DNA from: Chloroflexota bacterium
GTDB taxonomy: Bacteria > Chloroflexota > Dehalococcoidia > GIF9 > AB-539-J10
Length of the DNA: 60,229 bases
Direction of reading: 5' to 3'
NCBI GenBank assembly: GCA_013388845.1
Contig: JACAEN010000024.1
Location: forward strand, 1-60,229
Position numbers and translations under genes: made by a program. Below the pieces are notes generated by a model. It saw nothing but the letters and a program-made list of their open reading frames with translations. It made no database searches and was not told the origin of the DNA. Positions 8,772 through 16,066 of the stretch are shown here, one piece after another; within the stretch, counting starts at the first letter, position 1; each line of letters opens with the position of its first letter.

Positions 8772-9617
8772 ATGAAGCTGGATATCGAAGCCTTCCTTCA
8801 ATATTTGACCCAGAACAGAGGCTATTCCCGGAATACTGTGGCTGCTTATCGCAACGATTTAACTCAAATGGCTGCCTTTATGGCTGCAGAACAGGCTAAG
8901 GGCATAATCCAGTCCTATGATGAGCTTTTGAAGAGCTATTTGCTCAAGCTCAGAGAGAAAAAATATTCTGTAGCCACAACCGCTCGCAAGGTCGCCTCAG
9001 CCAGATCATTCTTCAAATTTATGGTTGATTCAGGGAAGATGAGGGAGAACCCGACACGGAATTTGCCCTCTCCTCAAGTTAGGAGGCGTGCACTCAACTT
9101 TTTATCTCCATCTGAGTACCAGAAGTTGCTTGCCGAGGCTGCGAGGCTATCTACTCCAGAAGCTAAAAGAGACGTGGTGATGCTGGAATTACTTTACGCC
9201 ACCGGTTTACGCATCAGCGAATTGGTGTCATTAAATGTTAAAGATATTGATTTGAAGCAAAATTGTGTGCATGTTAGCTCTAAGAGGCAAGTTCCCTTCG
9301 ACCAGCGCTTAAGCACGATTTTAGGCAAGTTCCTCAGAAGTGACAGACTGGATTTATTATATGACGAGAAAGAGGAAGCCTTGTTTCTTAACCGACGTGG
9401 TAAGAGGTTGACTCGGCAGGGGTTCTGGCAGATTGTTAAGGGTTATGCCTCGCGGGCGGGTCTTAGTGGCAAGGTTACACCGCAAACCTTGCGTCATAGC
9501 TTTGCTAGACGTAAATTACAGAGTGGCACTGAGCTCCGTCAACTCCAGCAGCTTTTGGGTCATGCCTATATTTCCAGCACTAGGGTTTATAAGCAATCTG
9601 CACTGAGGTGGGGATAA
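8772..9617 (+). CDS. Tyrosine recombinase, XerC/XerD-like
   Basis: A 281-residue site-specific tyrosine recombinase. The N-terminal SAM-like core-binding domain (residues 1-90: AFLQYLTQNRGYSRNTVAAYRND) is followed by the catalytic domain. The active-site set is visible: Arg in ATGLRISEL (near 142), Lys in SSKRQVP, HxxR in LRHSFARR (near 243), His in LLGHA, and the nucleophile Tyr in TRVYKQ close to the C-terminus. The frame is open to 8679, but ATG 8772 gives the canonical N-terminus and avoids overlap with uvrC. Family size and chromosomal context suit a dimer-resolution XerC/D role; a mobile-element integrase cannot be excluded. Confidence 0.88.
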   Translation: MKLDIEAFLQYLTQNRGYSRNTVAAYRNDLTQMAAFMAAEQAKGIIQSYDELLKSYLLKLREKKYSVATTARKVASARSFFKFMVDSGKMRENPTRNLPSPQVRRRALNFLSPSEYQKLLAEAARLSTPEAKRDVVMLELLYATGLRISELVSLNVKDIDLKQNCVHVSSKRQVPFDQRLSTILGKFLRSDRLDLLYDEKEEALFLNRRGKRLTRQGFWQIVKGYASRAGLSGKVTPQTLRHSFARRKLQSGTELRQLQQLLGHAYISSTRVYKQSALRWG

Positions 9618-9889
9618 TGCCGAAAAAATCACGGCGGGCTAAAGCTAAGCAGCGGGCTAGAGTCGCGAAGGTAACACAGGCAAGTCAGGTAGCACAGGAG
9701 GTGGGTCCGCAACAGGCGAGGCCAGTGTCTGCCAAGATACAGTCGCCCACCCGAGTATTGCCCAAAGCTCAGGATTCCACCAGCCGCCATCAATATGTTA
9801 TACCCGAACTAAAACGCATTGGCATTGTTGCTGGAGCTATAATTGTGATCCTCATAATCCTATCTTTTGTTGGCATCCCCGGCTGGTGA
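9617..9889 (+). CDS. Small basic membrane protein, C-terminal anchor
   Basis: A 90-residue protein whose ATG overlaps the stop codon of the recombinase gene (TAATG). The first 25 residues are very Lys/Arg/Ala-rich (MPKKSRRAKAKQRARVAK). A flexible Gln/Pro/Ser-rich middle follows, and a single hydrophobic helix (GIVAGAIIVILIILSFVG) lies at about residues 68-86, so the basic tail probably faces the cytoplasm. I do not recognise a named family. Tight coupling to the recombinase upstream and pcm six bases downstream suggests one operon. Confidence 0.7.
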   Translation: MPKKSRRAKAKQRARVAKVTQASQVAQEVGPQQARPVSAKIQSPTRVLPKAQDSTSRHQYVIPELKRIGIVAGAIIVILIILSFVGIPGW

Positions 9890-9895
9890 GCTGCG

Positions 9896-10531
9896 GTGGA
9901 TTTAGAGAAGGCTAGAGAAAATTTATTTAGATACCTGGACCATGAAATCGCCGACAAGCGCGTAATTGAAGCAATGAAGCGTGTTCCTCGTGAAGCCTTT
10001 GTATCACCAGAGCAATATCATGCTGCTTACGAGGATAGACCTCTGAGCATTGGCTTTGGGCAAACTATCTCCCAACCTTTCATTGTGGCTCTGATGATAC
10101 AGGCTTTGGAGCTCAGAGGAGATGAAAAGGTGCTGGAGCTAGGCACGGGAAGCGGCTACGAAGCGGCGATATTAGCTGAGTTGGCGCAGAAGGTGGTTAC
10201 TGTGGAGTGTATACCTGAATTGGCGGAATCCGCTAAGAAAGTCCTGAATAAACTGGGTTATGCCAACATTGAAGTTCATGTCGCTGGCAAAACTCTGGGT
10301 TGGCCAGAGGGAGCCCCTTACGATGCTATTATAGTTTCTGCTGGTGCTCCCACTATACCTAAAGTTCTTCTGGAGCAACTAATCTGGAATGGGCGATTGG
10401 TGATCCCGGTCGGCTCTCGATGGCAGCAAGACTTGCTCAGGGTCACTAAACTGAGAAAGGGAAACAGAATAGAAAACTTAGGTGGCTGCTACTTCGTGCC
10501 CCTTATTGGTGAAGGTGCCTGGGAGGAGTGA
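9896..10531 (+). CDS. pcm: Protein-L-isoaspartate O-methyltransferase
   Basis: A 211-residue methyltransferase that repairs isoaspartyl residues in ageing proteins using S-adenosylmethionine. Characteristic blocks are GQTISQPFIVALM (near residue 60), the SAM-binding motif LELGTGSGYEAAILAEL (near 81-97), VECIPELA and the post-motif YDAIIVSAG (near 142). The start is GTG at 9896, six bases after the stop of the small membrane protein, and translation may be coupled. Length is typical. The acidic end GEGAWEE may be lineage-specific. Confidence 0.95.
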   Translation: MDLEKARENLFRYLDHEIADKRVIEAMKRVPREAFVSPEQYHAAYEDRPLSIGFGQTISQPFIVALMIQALELRGDEKVLELGTGSGYEAAILAELAQKVVTVECIPELAESAKKVLNKLGYANIEVHVAGKTLGWPEGAPYDAIIVSAGAPTIPKVLLEQLIWNGRLVIPVGSRWQQDLLRVTKLRKGNRIENLGGCYFVPLIGEGAWEE

Positions 10532-10547
10532 AAATACAGAAAGACTC

Positions 10548-10574
10548 TTGACAATGTGGATGGTGAGGTATGAT
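10548..10574 (+). promoter_or_regulatory. Putative promoter for the RCC1-like lipoprotein gene
   Basis: A perfect TTGACA (10548-10553) lies 15 bases before TATGAT (10569-10574). The spacer is shorter than the usual 16-18 bases. A GAGGTG ribosome-binding site precedes the ATG at 10596. Confidence 0.45.
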
Positions 10575-10595
10575 ATTATACCAAAGAGGTGAAGC

Positions 10596-11519
10596 ATGAA
10601 GATAATACTTAATTTGAGGAGACACTCTTATCTGGCAAGGGTTAGCGTCTTCTTGATCATGATAGCATTGATCGTCTGGATGGGAGGTTGCACTCCTGAG
10701 GGTGCTAGTCCTATTCACTATCCTGTCACCCGTATTGCCTGTGGCGAGCATCACACGGTGGGGGTTAAGTCTGATGGTACTGTGGTCGCCGTGGGCACGA
10801 ACTACTACGGGCAGTGCAATATGGAAGGCTGGACGAGCGTTGTTGGTGTTGCCGCAGGCTATTTTCACACGGTGGGGCTTAAGGTTAACCGCACCGTGGT
10901 CGCCAGGGGACGGAATAACTACGGGCAGTGTATGATCAACGGTTGGAAGGACATTGTTCAGATTGCCGCAGGCTCTAGTCACACGGTGGGGGTTAAGTCT
11001 GACCACACTGTGGTCGCCACGGGGTGGAACAGCGCCGGGCAGTGCAACGTCGGTAGCTGGACAAACATAGTCCAAGTTGCTGCAGGTTACGCTCATACAG
11101 TGGGGGTTAAGTCCGACGGCACCGTGGTCGCCGTGGGATTGAACAACGATGGGCAATGCAACGTAGGTGGCTGGAGAGACATCGTTCAGGTCGCCGCAGG
11201 CTGGCAGCACACAGTGGGGCGTAAGTCCGACGGCACCGTGGTCGCCGTGGGATATGATGGCTTTGGGCAGTGCGATGTCAGCGGCTGGACAGACATCATC
11301 CAGGTCGCCGCAGGCAGCTTGCACACGGTGGGACTTAAGTCTGACGGCACCGTAATCGCTGTAGGATATAATGAATATGGGCAGCGCAATGTCAGTACCT
11401 GGACGGGCATCATCGAGGTTGATGCAGGCTACGCTCACACGGTGGGACTTACGTCCAACGGCACCGTGGTCGCCGTGGGATTGAATGACAACGGGCAGTG
11501 CGATGTCGGCGAATGGTAG
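10596..11519 (+). CDS. RCC1-type beta-propeller lipoprotein (prematurely ended)
   Basis: A 307-residue exported protein made of seven near-identical 38-residue (114-bp) RCC1-like units with the pattern AAGxxHTVGxKSDGTVVAVGxNxxGQCxVxxWT, expected to form a beta-propeller. An N-terminal hydrophobic stretch ends at WMGGC (near residue 31), a plausible lipobox, so it is probably a surface lipoprotein; ligand unknown. It stops with TAG at 11517-11519 immediately after the Trp of unit 7. An eighth partial unit continues in another frame directly downstream, so the stop is best explained by a short deletion (about 40 bases). Confidence 0.8.
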   Translation: MKIILNLRRHSYLARVSVFLIMIALIVWMGGCTPEGASPIHYPVTRIACGEHHTVGVKSDGTVVAVGTNYYGQCNMEGWTSVVGVAAGYFHTVGLKVNRTVVARGRNNYGQCMINGWKDIVQIAAGSSHTVGVKSDHTVVATGWNSAGQCNVGSWTNIVQVAAGYAHTVGVKSDGTVVAVGLNNDGQCNVGGWRDIVQVAAGWQHTVGRKSDGTVVAVGYDGFGQCDVSGWTDIIQVAAGSLHTVGLKSDGTVIAVGYNEYGQRNVSTWTGIIEVDAGYAHTVGLTSNGTVVAVGLNDNGQCDVGEW

Positions 11520-11767
11520 GGCTTAAGTCCGACGGCACTGTAGTCGTCGGGGGGTATAACAGCTATGGGCAGTGCAGTGTGGAAGGCTGGACGCTGAATC
11601 AAACGTTTCCCGTGCCTCCACCCTCACCCGCCCCCGGGATTGTGGAGGTTGTTCCGAAGCGTAAGCGAAGAACCTCGTTTCTCACAATAACACTCCCCCT
11701 GTCTTTGCGAGTCCAGATTTATCGAGATGAAGCAATCCCCGAAATTGCCGCGCTTCGCTGCCAATGA
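11520..11767 (+). pseudogene. Out-of-frame 3' fragment of the RCC1-like gene
   Basis: Directly after the TAG, the reading frame shifted by one base resumes the repeat in mid-unit (GLKSDGTVVVGGYNSYGQC), then gives a Pro-rich linker PVPPPSPAPG and a basic tail. The first half of unit 8 is missing: only two bases lie between the Trp codon of unit 7 and the GLKS codons, where 42 are expected. From about 11683 onward the frame runs through a dispersed repeat, so the original C-terminus has probably been lost. Confidence 0.7.
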
Positions 11768-11770
11768 CAA
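11683..11770. repeat. TGTCATTGCGA/GAAGCAATC-type interspersed element
   Basis: The segment contains CTGTCTTTGCGAG at one end and TTGCC..CGCTTCGCTGCCAATGACA at the other, which are inverted relative to each other, and an internal GATGAAGCAATCCCCG. A shorter copy of the same element lies inside hypF (22564-22606). Confidence 0.6.
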
Positions 11771-11841
11771 AAAGTGGGACTGGCAATTACAAGAAAAATT
11801 GTGTCGAGGCTTAGGCAGTTAACTATAGAATAGCTCGAAAG

Positions 11842-11915
11842 TGCCCCCAAGGGGATTCGGACCCCTGATCTTCAGCTTGAAAGGCTGATGTCCTAGGCCT
11901 CTAGACGATGGGGGC
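11842..11915 (-). tRNA. tRNA-Glu (UUC anticodon)
   Basis: Read on the reverse strand, the acceptor stem GCCCCCA (5' end at 11915) pairs with TGGGGGC near 11843-11849 and the discriminator is A. The D arm holds the GTCTAGAGGCCTAGGAC block typical of tRNA-Glu. The anticodon stem TCAGC/GCTGA encloses loop CTTTCAA with anticodon TTC. The T arm has paired CAGGGGT and CCCCT sequences around a GTCCGAATC loop, with C instead of T at the usual TTC. The CCA end is not encoded. It stands alone; glutamyl-tRNA synthetase is encoded at 49100-50563. Confidence 0.95.
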
Positions 11916-11952
11916 AGCCTTAGGCCAACCCCAAAAGCCTTGCAACTTTTTT

Positions 11953-12021
11953 GGGCCCCGCCGATGTGAGATCTAATATTATTAGCGGGGTCCCCGCGAA
12001 AATCGCAAGATTTTCGTGGGG
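11953..12021. repeat. Compound palindromic element with a GCAA-loop hairpin
   Basis: Two nested structures. An outer inverted pair CCCCGC (11956-11961) and GCGGGG (11985-11990) is followed by a 13-bp stem, 11992-12004 with 12009-12021, closing a GCAA tetraloop (GNRA class). One stem pair is G-U if transcribed. A related hairpin lies at 20798-20823, and a similar two-part arrangement in opposite order at 41336-41395. The rest of the 11768-12313 gap holds tRNA-Glu and the promoter described next. Confidence 0.6.
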
Positions 12022-12094
12022 TGGTTTAAGCATTTTACGGGTAAAAGGCTAAATGTGCAAGGCCTGATAGCTGAACTAATAAGCCTATCCATCT

Positions 12095-12122
12095 TTTACC
12101 CTCGCGGTAACTTTGCTATAAT
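12095..12122 (+). promoter_or_regulatory. Sigma-70-type promoter for the Flx-Hdr operon
   Basis: TTTACC (12095-12100), 16-base spacer, then a perfect TATAAT (12117-12122). Transcription would start near 12130, giving a leader of about 185 bases before the ATG at 12314. Confidence 0.5.
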
Positions 12123-12133
12123 TCTTAAAAATT

Positions 12134-12150
12134 TTCTAGACAATCTAGAA
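12134..12150. promoter_or_regulatory. Operator-like palindrome just downstream of the promoter
   Basis: TTCTAGA-CAA-TCTAGAA is a perfect 7-bp inverted repeat with a 3-base centre. Its position, about +4 to +20 from the predicted transcription start, suits repression by a dimeric regulator. The regulator is not identifiable in this window. Confidence 0.5.
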
Positions 12151-12313
12151 TTTCGCCTTGTCAGTAACATCGGATATGAGGTATTATGTAGCGGTTACTA
12201 TGCCCCAACTGCTAGACTCAGATTATTCGGAGAGAATTACCCGAAAGTGAACACAAGATTAAGCGAACATAGTCATCAGGCTGTTTTTTCAAAGAGGGCA
12301 TAAAAAATAAGAC

Positions 12314-15300
12314 ATGGCCAGAATTGGAGTTTTCCTCTGCCACTGCGGCAGCAATATAGCTGGGAGCGTAAACATCCCTGAAGTGATAGAGGCAGTGGGG
12401 AAACTACCGCAGGTAGTTCACGTTGAAGATAACAAGTTCACCTGCAGTGATCCTGGCCAGGCATCTATCCAGCAGGCTATAACTAAGCATCGGCTTAACC
12501 GGGTGGTCATTGGCGCCTGCTCGCCTCGTATGCACGAGATAACCTTTCGTAGAACGGTGGCTGGTGCTGGTTTGAACCCCTATCTTCTGGAGATTGCAAA
12601 TCTTCGGGAGCATTGTAGCTGGGTCCACCCCAGCCAGGTTAAGGAAGCCACAGCTAAGGCGATAGACCTAGTGCGGAAAGCGGTAGCCAGGGTTGCTTGG
12701 CAAGAGCCCCTCACCCCCAAACACGTTGGCATAACTAGGCGAGCTTTGGTCATCGGTGGCGGCATTGCTGGCATCCAGGCTTCCTTAGATATCGCTGACG
12801 CTGGCTACGAGGTTATTTTGGTTGAGCGAGAGCCCTCCATCGGGGGACACATGGCTCAGCTGGACAAGACTTTCCCCACCCTGGACTGTTCTGCCTGTAT
12901 CCTGACGCCCAAGATGACTACAGTAGGACAGCATCCTAATATTAAGCTAATGAGCTACAGTGAGGTGGAGGATGTCTCAGGGTATGTAGGAAACTTTCGG
13001 GTGAAAATTAAAAACAAGAGCCGCTACATTGATGTGAGCAAGTGCACAGGCTGTGGTGAGTGTGCTAAGGTTTGTCCTGTCGAATTAAATAGCGAATTTA
13101 ACGAGAACTTGGGTAAGCGAAAAGCTACCTATATTCCTTTTCCCCAGGCAATTCCCAACAAATATACTATAGATAAGCGTGGCTATCCGCCATGCCGTGT
13201 GGCCTGTCCGGCCGGGGTCAATGCCCAGGGTTACATTGCTCTCATTTCCCAAGGCAAGTTTAAGGAAGCTCTAGCGGTGCTCCGCAGGACTATGCCTTTT
13301 GCTGGAGTCTGTGGACGAGTGTGCACCCACCCTTGCGAGCACGATTGTGAGCGGGGCAAAGTTGACCAACCTGTGGCTATCAGAGCTCTTAAGCGATTTA
13401 TGGCTGACTATGAACTCAAAGCCGGCCGGGAAAAAGCCACACCAGTGGAAAGGACCAAAGAGGAGAAGGTGGCTATCATCGGCTCGGGACCTGCCGGTCT
13501 AGCCTGTGCCTACGATTTGGTCAGGCAAGGATACCCGGTTACCGTGTTTGAATCTGCCCCTGTGGCAGGAGGCCTATTACGTTATGGTATCCCCGAATAC
13601 CGACTGCCCAAAGCGGTAGTCGATAACGAGATAAGCTATATACGAGAGCTGGGGGTAGAGATTAAGACCAATACCACGGTGAAAAATCTGGAGGAGGTTT
13701 TTGCTCAGGGCTATAGTGCAATCTTCTTGGGGATTGGGGCTGGGGTAAGCCAGAAGCTTGGTATCGCTAATGAAGACGCTAAAGGTATAATCTACGCCCT
13801 CAACTTCCTTAAACAAGTGAATTCAGGGGCAAAGGTTGACCTAGGGAAGCGGGTAGTGGTTATCGGTGGTGGCAGCGTCGCTATCGATGCTGCCAGAGCA
13901 TCGTTACGTCTTGGCGCCAAAGAAGTTCACCTTGTCTGTCTGGAGACCAGAGACCTTACCTCTAAAGACAGGATGCTTGCTCAGGACTGGGAGATCGAGG
14001 AGGCAGAAAACGAAGGATTAATTATCCATCCTTGCTTGGGTCCGAAGGAAATTTTGACCAGGGATGGAAATGTTGCCGGTTTAAGGACCATTATCTGCAC
14101 CTCTGTTCGCGATACGGATGGTAAGTTTGCTCCAAAGTTTGCCGAAGGCCCAGCCCCCACTATAGAAGCAGATACAATAATAGTTGCCATTGGGCAAAGA
14201 CTCGACGTGGAAGCTTTTGAAGAGGTGAAGAAAATGCCGGTTGGAACGGTCAAGGTAGACAGCACTACATTGGAGACGAATATAGACGGTGTCTTTGCCG
14301 GTGGTGATGTGGTTTCTGGTCCGGCCGATGTCATTAGAGCAGTCGCGGCTGGTAAGGAAGCGGCCATCTCTATTGACCGCTACCTCAGAGGTGTGGACAT
14401 ACAAGAGGGAAGACCAGAAACAGTCAAAAGGGTAAAGGAGGTATCAAAGGCTGGGGTAACACCAAAAGCTAGGCACCCTATGCCGACTCTGGAACCGGGA
14501 AAACGAAGGGGATTTGATGAGGTTGAGCTGGGCTTTGACGAAAAAACGGCGGTTGCGGAAGCCCAGCGCTGTTTGAATTGCGCAGTCTGTTCGGAATGTC
14601 GTGAATGTGAAAAAGTTTGCGAGGCAAAGGTTGTTGTTCATGAAATGAAAGACAAGGTATCAGAGGAGGAAGTGGGAGCAATAGTGGTGGCTACCGGAGC
14701 CACTCCTTTGAACCATACTCAGTTCAGTATCTATGGTGGTGGTGTCTATCCTGACGTCATCAGCAGCTTGCAGCTGGAGAGACTGATGAGTGCTGCTGGA
14801 CCCACTGGTGGCGAGGTAGTCCGCCCGTCCGATGGAGCTCACCCTAAAGAGGTAGTCTTTATAAGTTGTGTGGGGTCTCGGGATGAACGCACTGGAAGTG
14901 GCTATTGCAGCAAGATATGCTGCATGTATATGGCTAAGCAAGCTATTATGCTCAAGGAGCACGCTCCGGATACTCATAGTCATATCATATACACCGATGC
15001 CCGGGGGCCGGGAGGTAAGATTTTCGAGGACTTCTTGGCGCGGGCAGAGAAAATAGGGACCACCTACATGAGGGGCCAGATTGACAATGTGGCACAGCAA
15101 GATGGCAGGCTCTTAGTGTCTGGGCAAGATTTTCTTACAGACAAGACCTTTAATATACCCGCCGACCTAGTGGTTCTGGCTACGGGGTTAATGCCCAACC
15201 AGGATATCGCCAATCTATTCCAAACCCTCCATATTAGCTATGACAATAAGAACTATCTCCTCCAGGCGCATCCCAAGTTGCGCCCAGTTGAGACTGCCAT

Positions 15301-15658
15301 GGATGGCATCTTTATCGCCGGATGTGCGGTAGCTCCCACCGATGTACCGGAATCTGTAGCCCAGGGTGGCGCTGCGGCGCAATATGTCTTGAAACTATTT
15401 AGTCAGGAGTCGATTGAGGCTGAACCCATGACCTCTATTGTGGACATTGCTCGGTGCACAGGCTGTCTGCTGTGCCGCCAGGTTTGTCCCTTCCAGGCTA
15501 TTGAGGCTCAAATCCTTCGTGACGGGCGCACCGTGGCTTCCATTAATGAGAGTCTATGTAAAGGATGTGGCATCTGTGTCGTTGCCTGCCGCCCGGGGGC
15601 AATAAAACTCAGGGGCTTTGCTGACCAGCAAATTCTGGCTGAGGTGATGTCATTGTGA
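12314..15658 (+). CDS. hdrA: HdrA-like flavoprotein with an inserted GltD/NfnB-like NAD(P)H module
   Basis: A 1114-residue fusion. Residues 1-285 are HdrA: CHCGSNIAG, CSPRMHE, FAD motif VIGGGIAGIQA (near 145), PTLDCSACILTP (near 190) and a 4Fe-4S site CTGCGECAKVCP (near 243). Residues ~290-745 are a GltD/NfnB-type unit: Cys-rich CRVACPAG..CGRVCTHPCEHDC, FAD motif IIGSGPAGLA (near 386), NAD(P) motif VIGGGSVAIDAA (near 515) and GVFAGGDVV (near 658). HdrA then resumes: CRECEKVCEA (near 760), CVGSRDE (near 850), CSKICCMY, and two C-terminal 4Fe-4S motifs (near 1047, 1085). The insertion point matches the sister HdrA at 18748 exactly. It should be cytoplasmic and carry two FADs and several clusters. 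First gene of the operon; its stop overlaps the GTG of the next gene. Confidence 0.92.
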   Translation: MARIGVFLCHCGSNIAGSVNIPEVIEAVGKLPQVVHVEDNKFTCSDPGQASIQQAITKHRLNRVVIGACSPRMHEITFRRTVAGAGLNPYLLEIANLREHCSWVHPSQVKEATAKAIDLVRKAVARVAWQEPLTPKHVGITRRALVIGGGIAGIQASLDIADAGYEVILVEREPSIGGHMAQLDKTFPTLDCSACILTPKMTTVGQHPNIKLMSYSEVEDVSGYVGNFRVKIKNKSRYIDVSKCTGCGECAKVCPVELNSEFNENLGKRKATYIPFPQAIPNKYTIDKRGYPPCRVACPAGVNAQGYIALISQGKFKEALAVLRRTMPFAGVCGRVCTHPCEHDCERGKVDQPVAIRALKRFMADYELKAGREKATPVERTKEEKVAIIGSGPAGLACAYDLVRQGYPVTVFESAPVAGGLLRYGIPEYRLPKAVVDNEISYIRELGVEIKTNTTVKNLEEVFAQGYSAIFLGIGAGVSQKLGIANEDAKGIIYALNFLKQVNSGAKVDLGKRVVVIGGGSVAIDAARASLRLGAKEVHLVCLETRDLTSKDRMLAQDWEIEEAENEGLIIHPCLGPKEILTRDGNVAGLRTIICTSVRDTDGKFAPKFAEGPAPTIEADTIIVAIGQRLDVEAFEEVKKMPVGTVKVDSTTLETNIDGVFAGGDVVSGPADVIRAVAAGKEAAISIDRYLRGVDIQEGRPETVKRVKEVSKAGVTPKARHPMPTLEPGKRRGFDEVELGFDEKTAVAEAQRCLNCAVCSECRECEKVCEAKVVVHEMKDKVSEEEVGAIVVATGATPLNHTQFSIYGGGVYPDVISSLQLERLMSAAGPTGGEVVRPSDGAHPKEVVFISCVGSRDERTGSGYCSKICCMYMAKQAIMLKEHAPDTHSHIIYTDARGPGGKIFEDFLARAEKIGTTYMRGQIDNVAQQDGRLLVSGQDFLTDKTFNIPADLVVLATGLMPNQDIANLFQTLHISYDNKNYLLQAHPKLRPVETAMDGIFIAGCAVAPTDVPESVAQGGAAAQYVLKLFSQESIEAEPMTSIVDIARCTGCLLCRQVCPFQAIEAQILRDGRTVASINESLCKGCGICVVACRPGAIKLRGFADQQILAEVMSL

Positions 15659-16059
15659 GCGCGGGGTATCAACCTAAGGTCATTGGTTTTCTATGCAACT
15701 GGTGCAGTTATGCTGGCGCTGATATGGCCGGAACAAGCCGCATGTGCTATCCCCAAAATATTCGCATTATTCGTGTCCCCTGCTCAGGACGAGTTGACCC
15801 TCTCTTCGTATTGAAGTGTTTCCAGAGGGGAGCTGATGGAGTCTTGGTCTCGGGCTGTCACCCTGGAGACTGCCACTATACTGAAGGCAACTATCATACC
15901 AGGCGCAGGTTTGCATTGCTTCGTGAGTTCCTTGACTATCTAGGTATAGAAAAGGAGCGGCTACGGGTGGAGTGGGTTTCGGCATCAGAAGGGCAGAGAT
16001 TTGCTGAGCTGGTAGCCGATTTTACCACGGAGCTAGCCAGACTTGGGCCAAGGAGCTAA
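15655..16059 (+). CDS. mvhD: MvhD/FlxD-type iron-sulfur subunit
   Basis: A 134-residue protein of the MvhD family, the [2Fe-2S] subunit that passes electrons between HdrA and a partner hydrogenase, formate dehydrogenase or Flx module. Conserved cysteines are seen in FLCNWCSYAGAD (near residues 14-17), MCYP, VPCSGRVDP and SGCHPGDCHY. The GTG start overlaps the upstream stop (GTGA), so translation is coupled. Length is typical. In flx-hdr clusters of sulfate reducers this subunit is called FlxD; the gene order here supports that assignment. Confidence 0.93.
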   Translation: MSAGYQPKVIGFLCNWCSYAGADMAGTSRMCYPQNIRIIRVPCSGRVDPLFVLKCFQRGADGVLVSGCHPGDCHYTEGNYHTRRRFALLREFLDYLGIEKERLRVEWVSASEGQRFAELVADFTTELARLGPRS

Positions 16060-16066
16060 ATCTGAG

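Noticed and set aside
10503-11438. Long reverse-strand open frame of 311 codons
   Set aside because: It is antisense to the 114-bp RCC1 repeats; the repeated DNA keeps the opposite frame open. The plus-strand protein has a lipoprotein signal and clear repeat pattern.
12016-12303. Open frame of 95 codons upstream of the Flx-Hdr operon
   Set aside because: It begins inside the hairpin repeat, runs across the promoter and operator-like palindrome, has no ribosome-binding site and no recognisable pattern.
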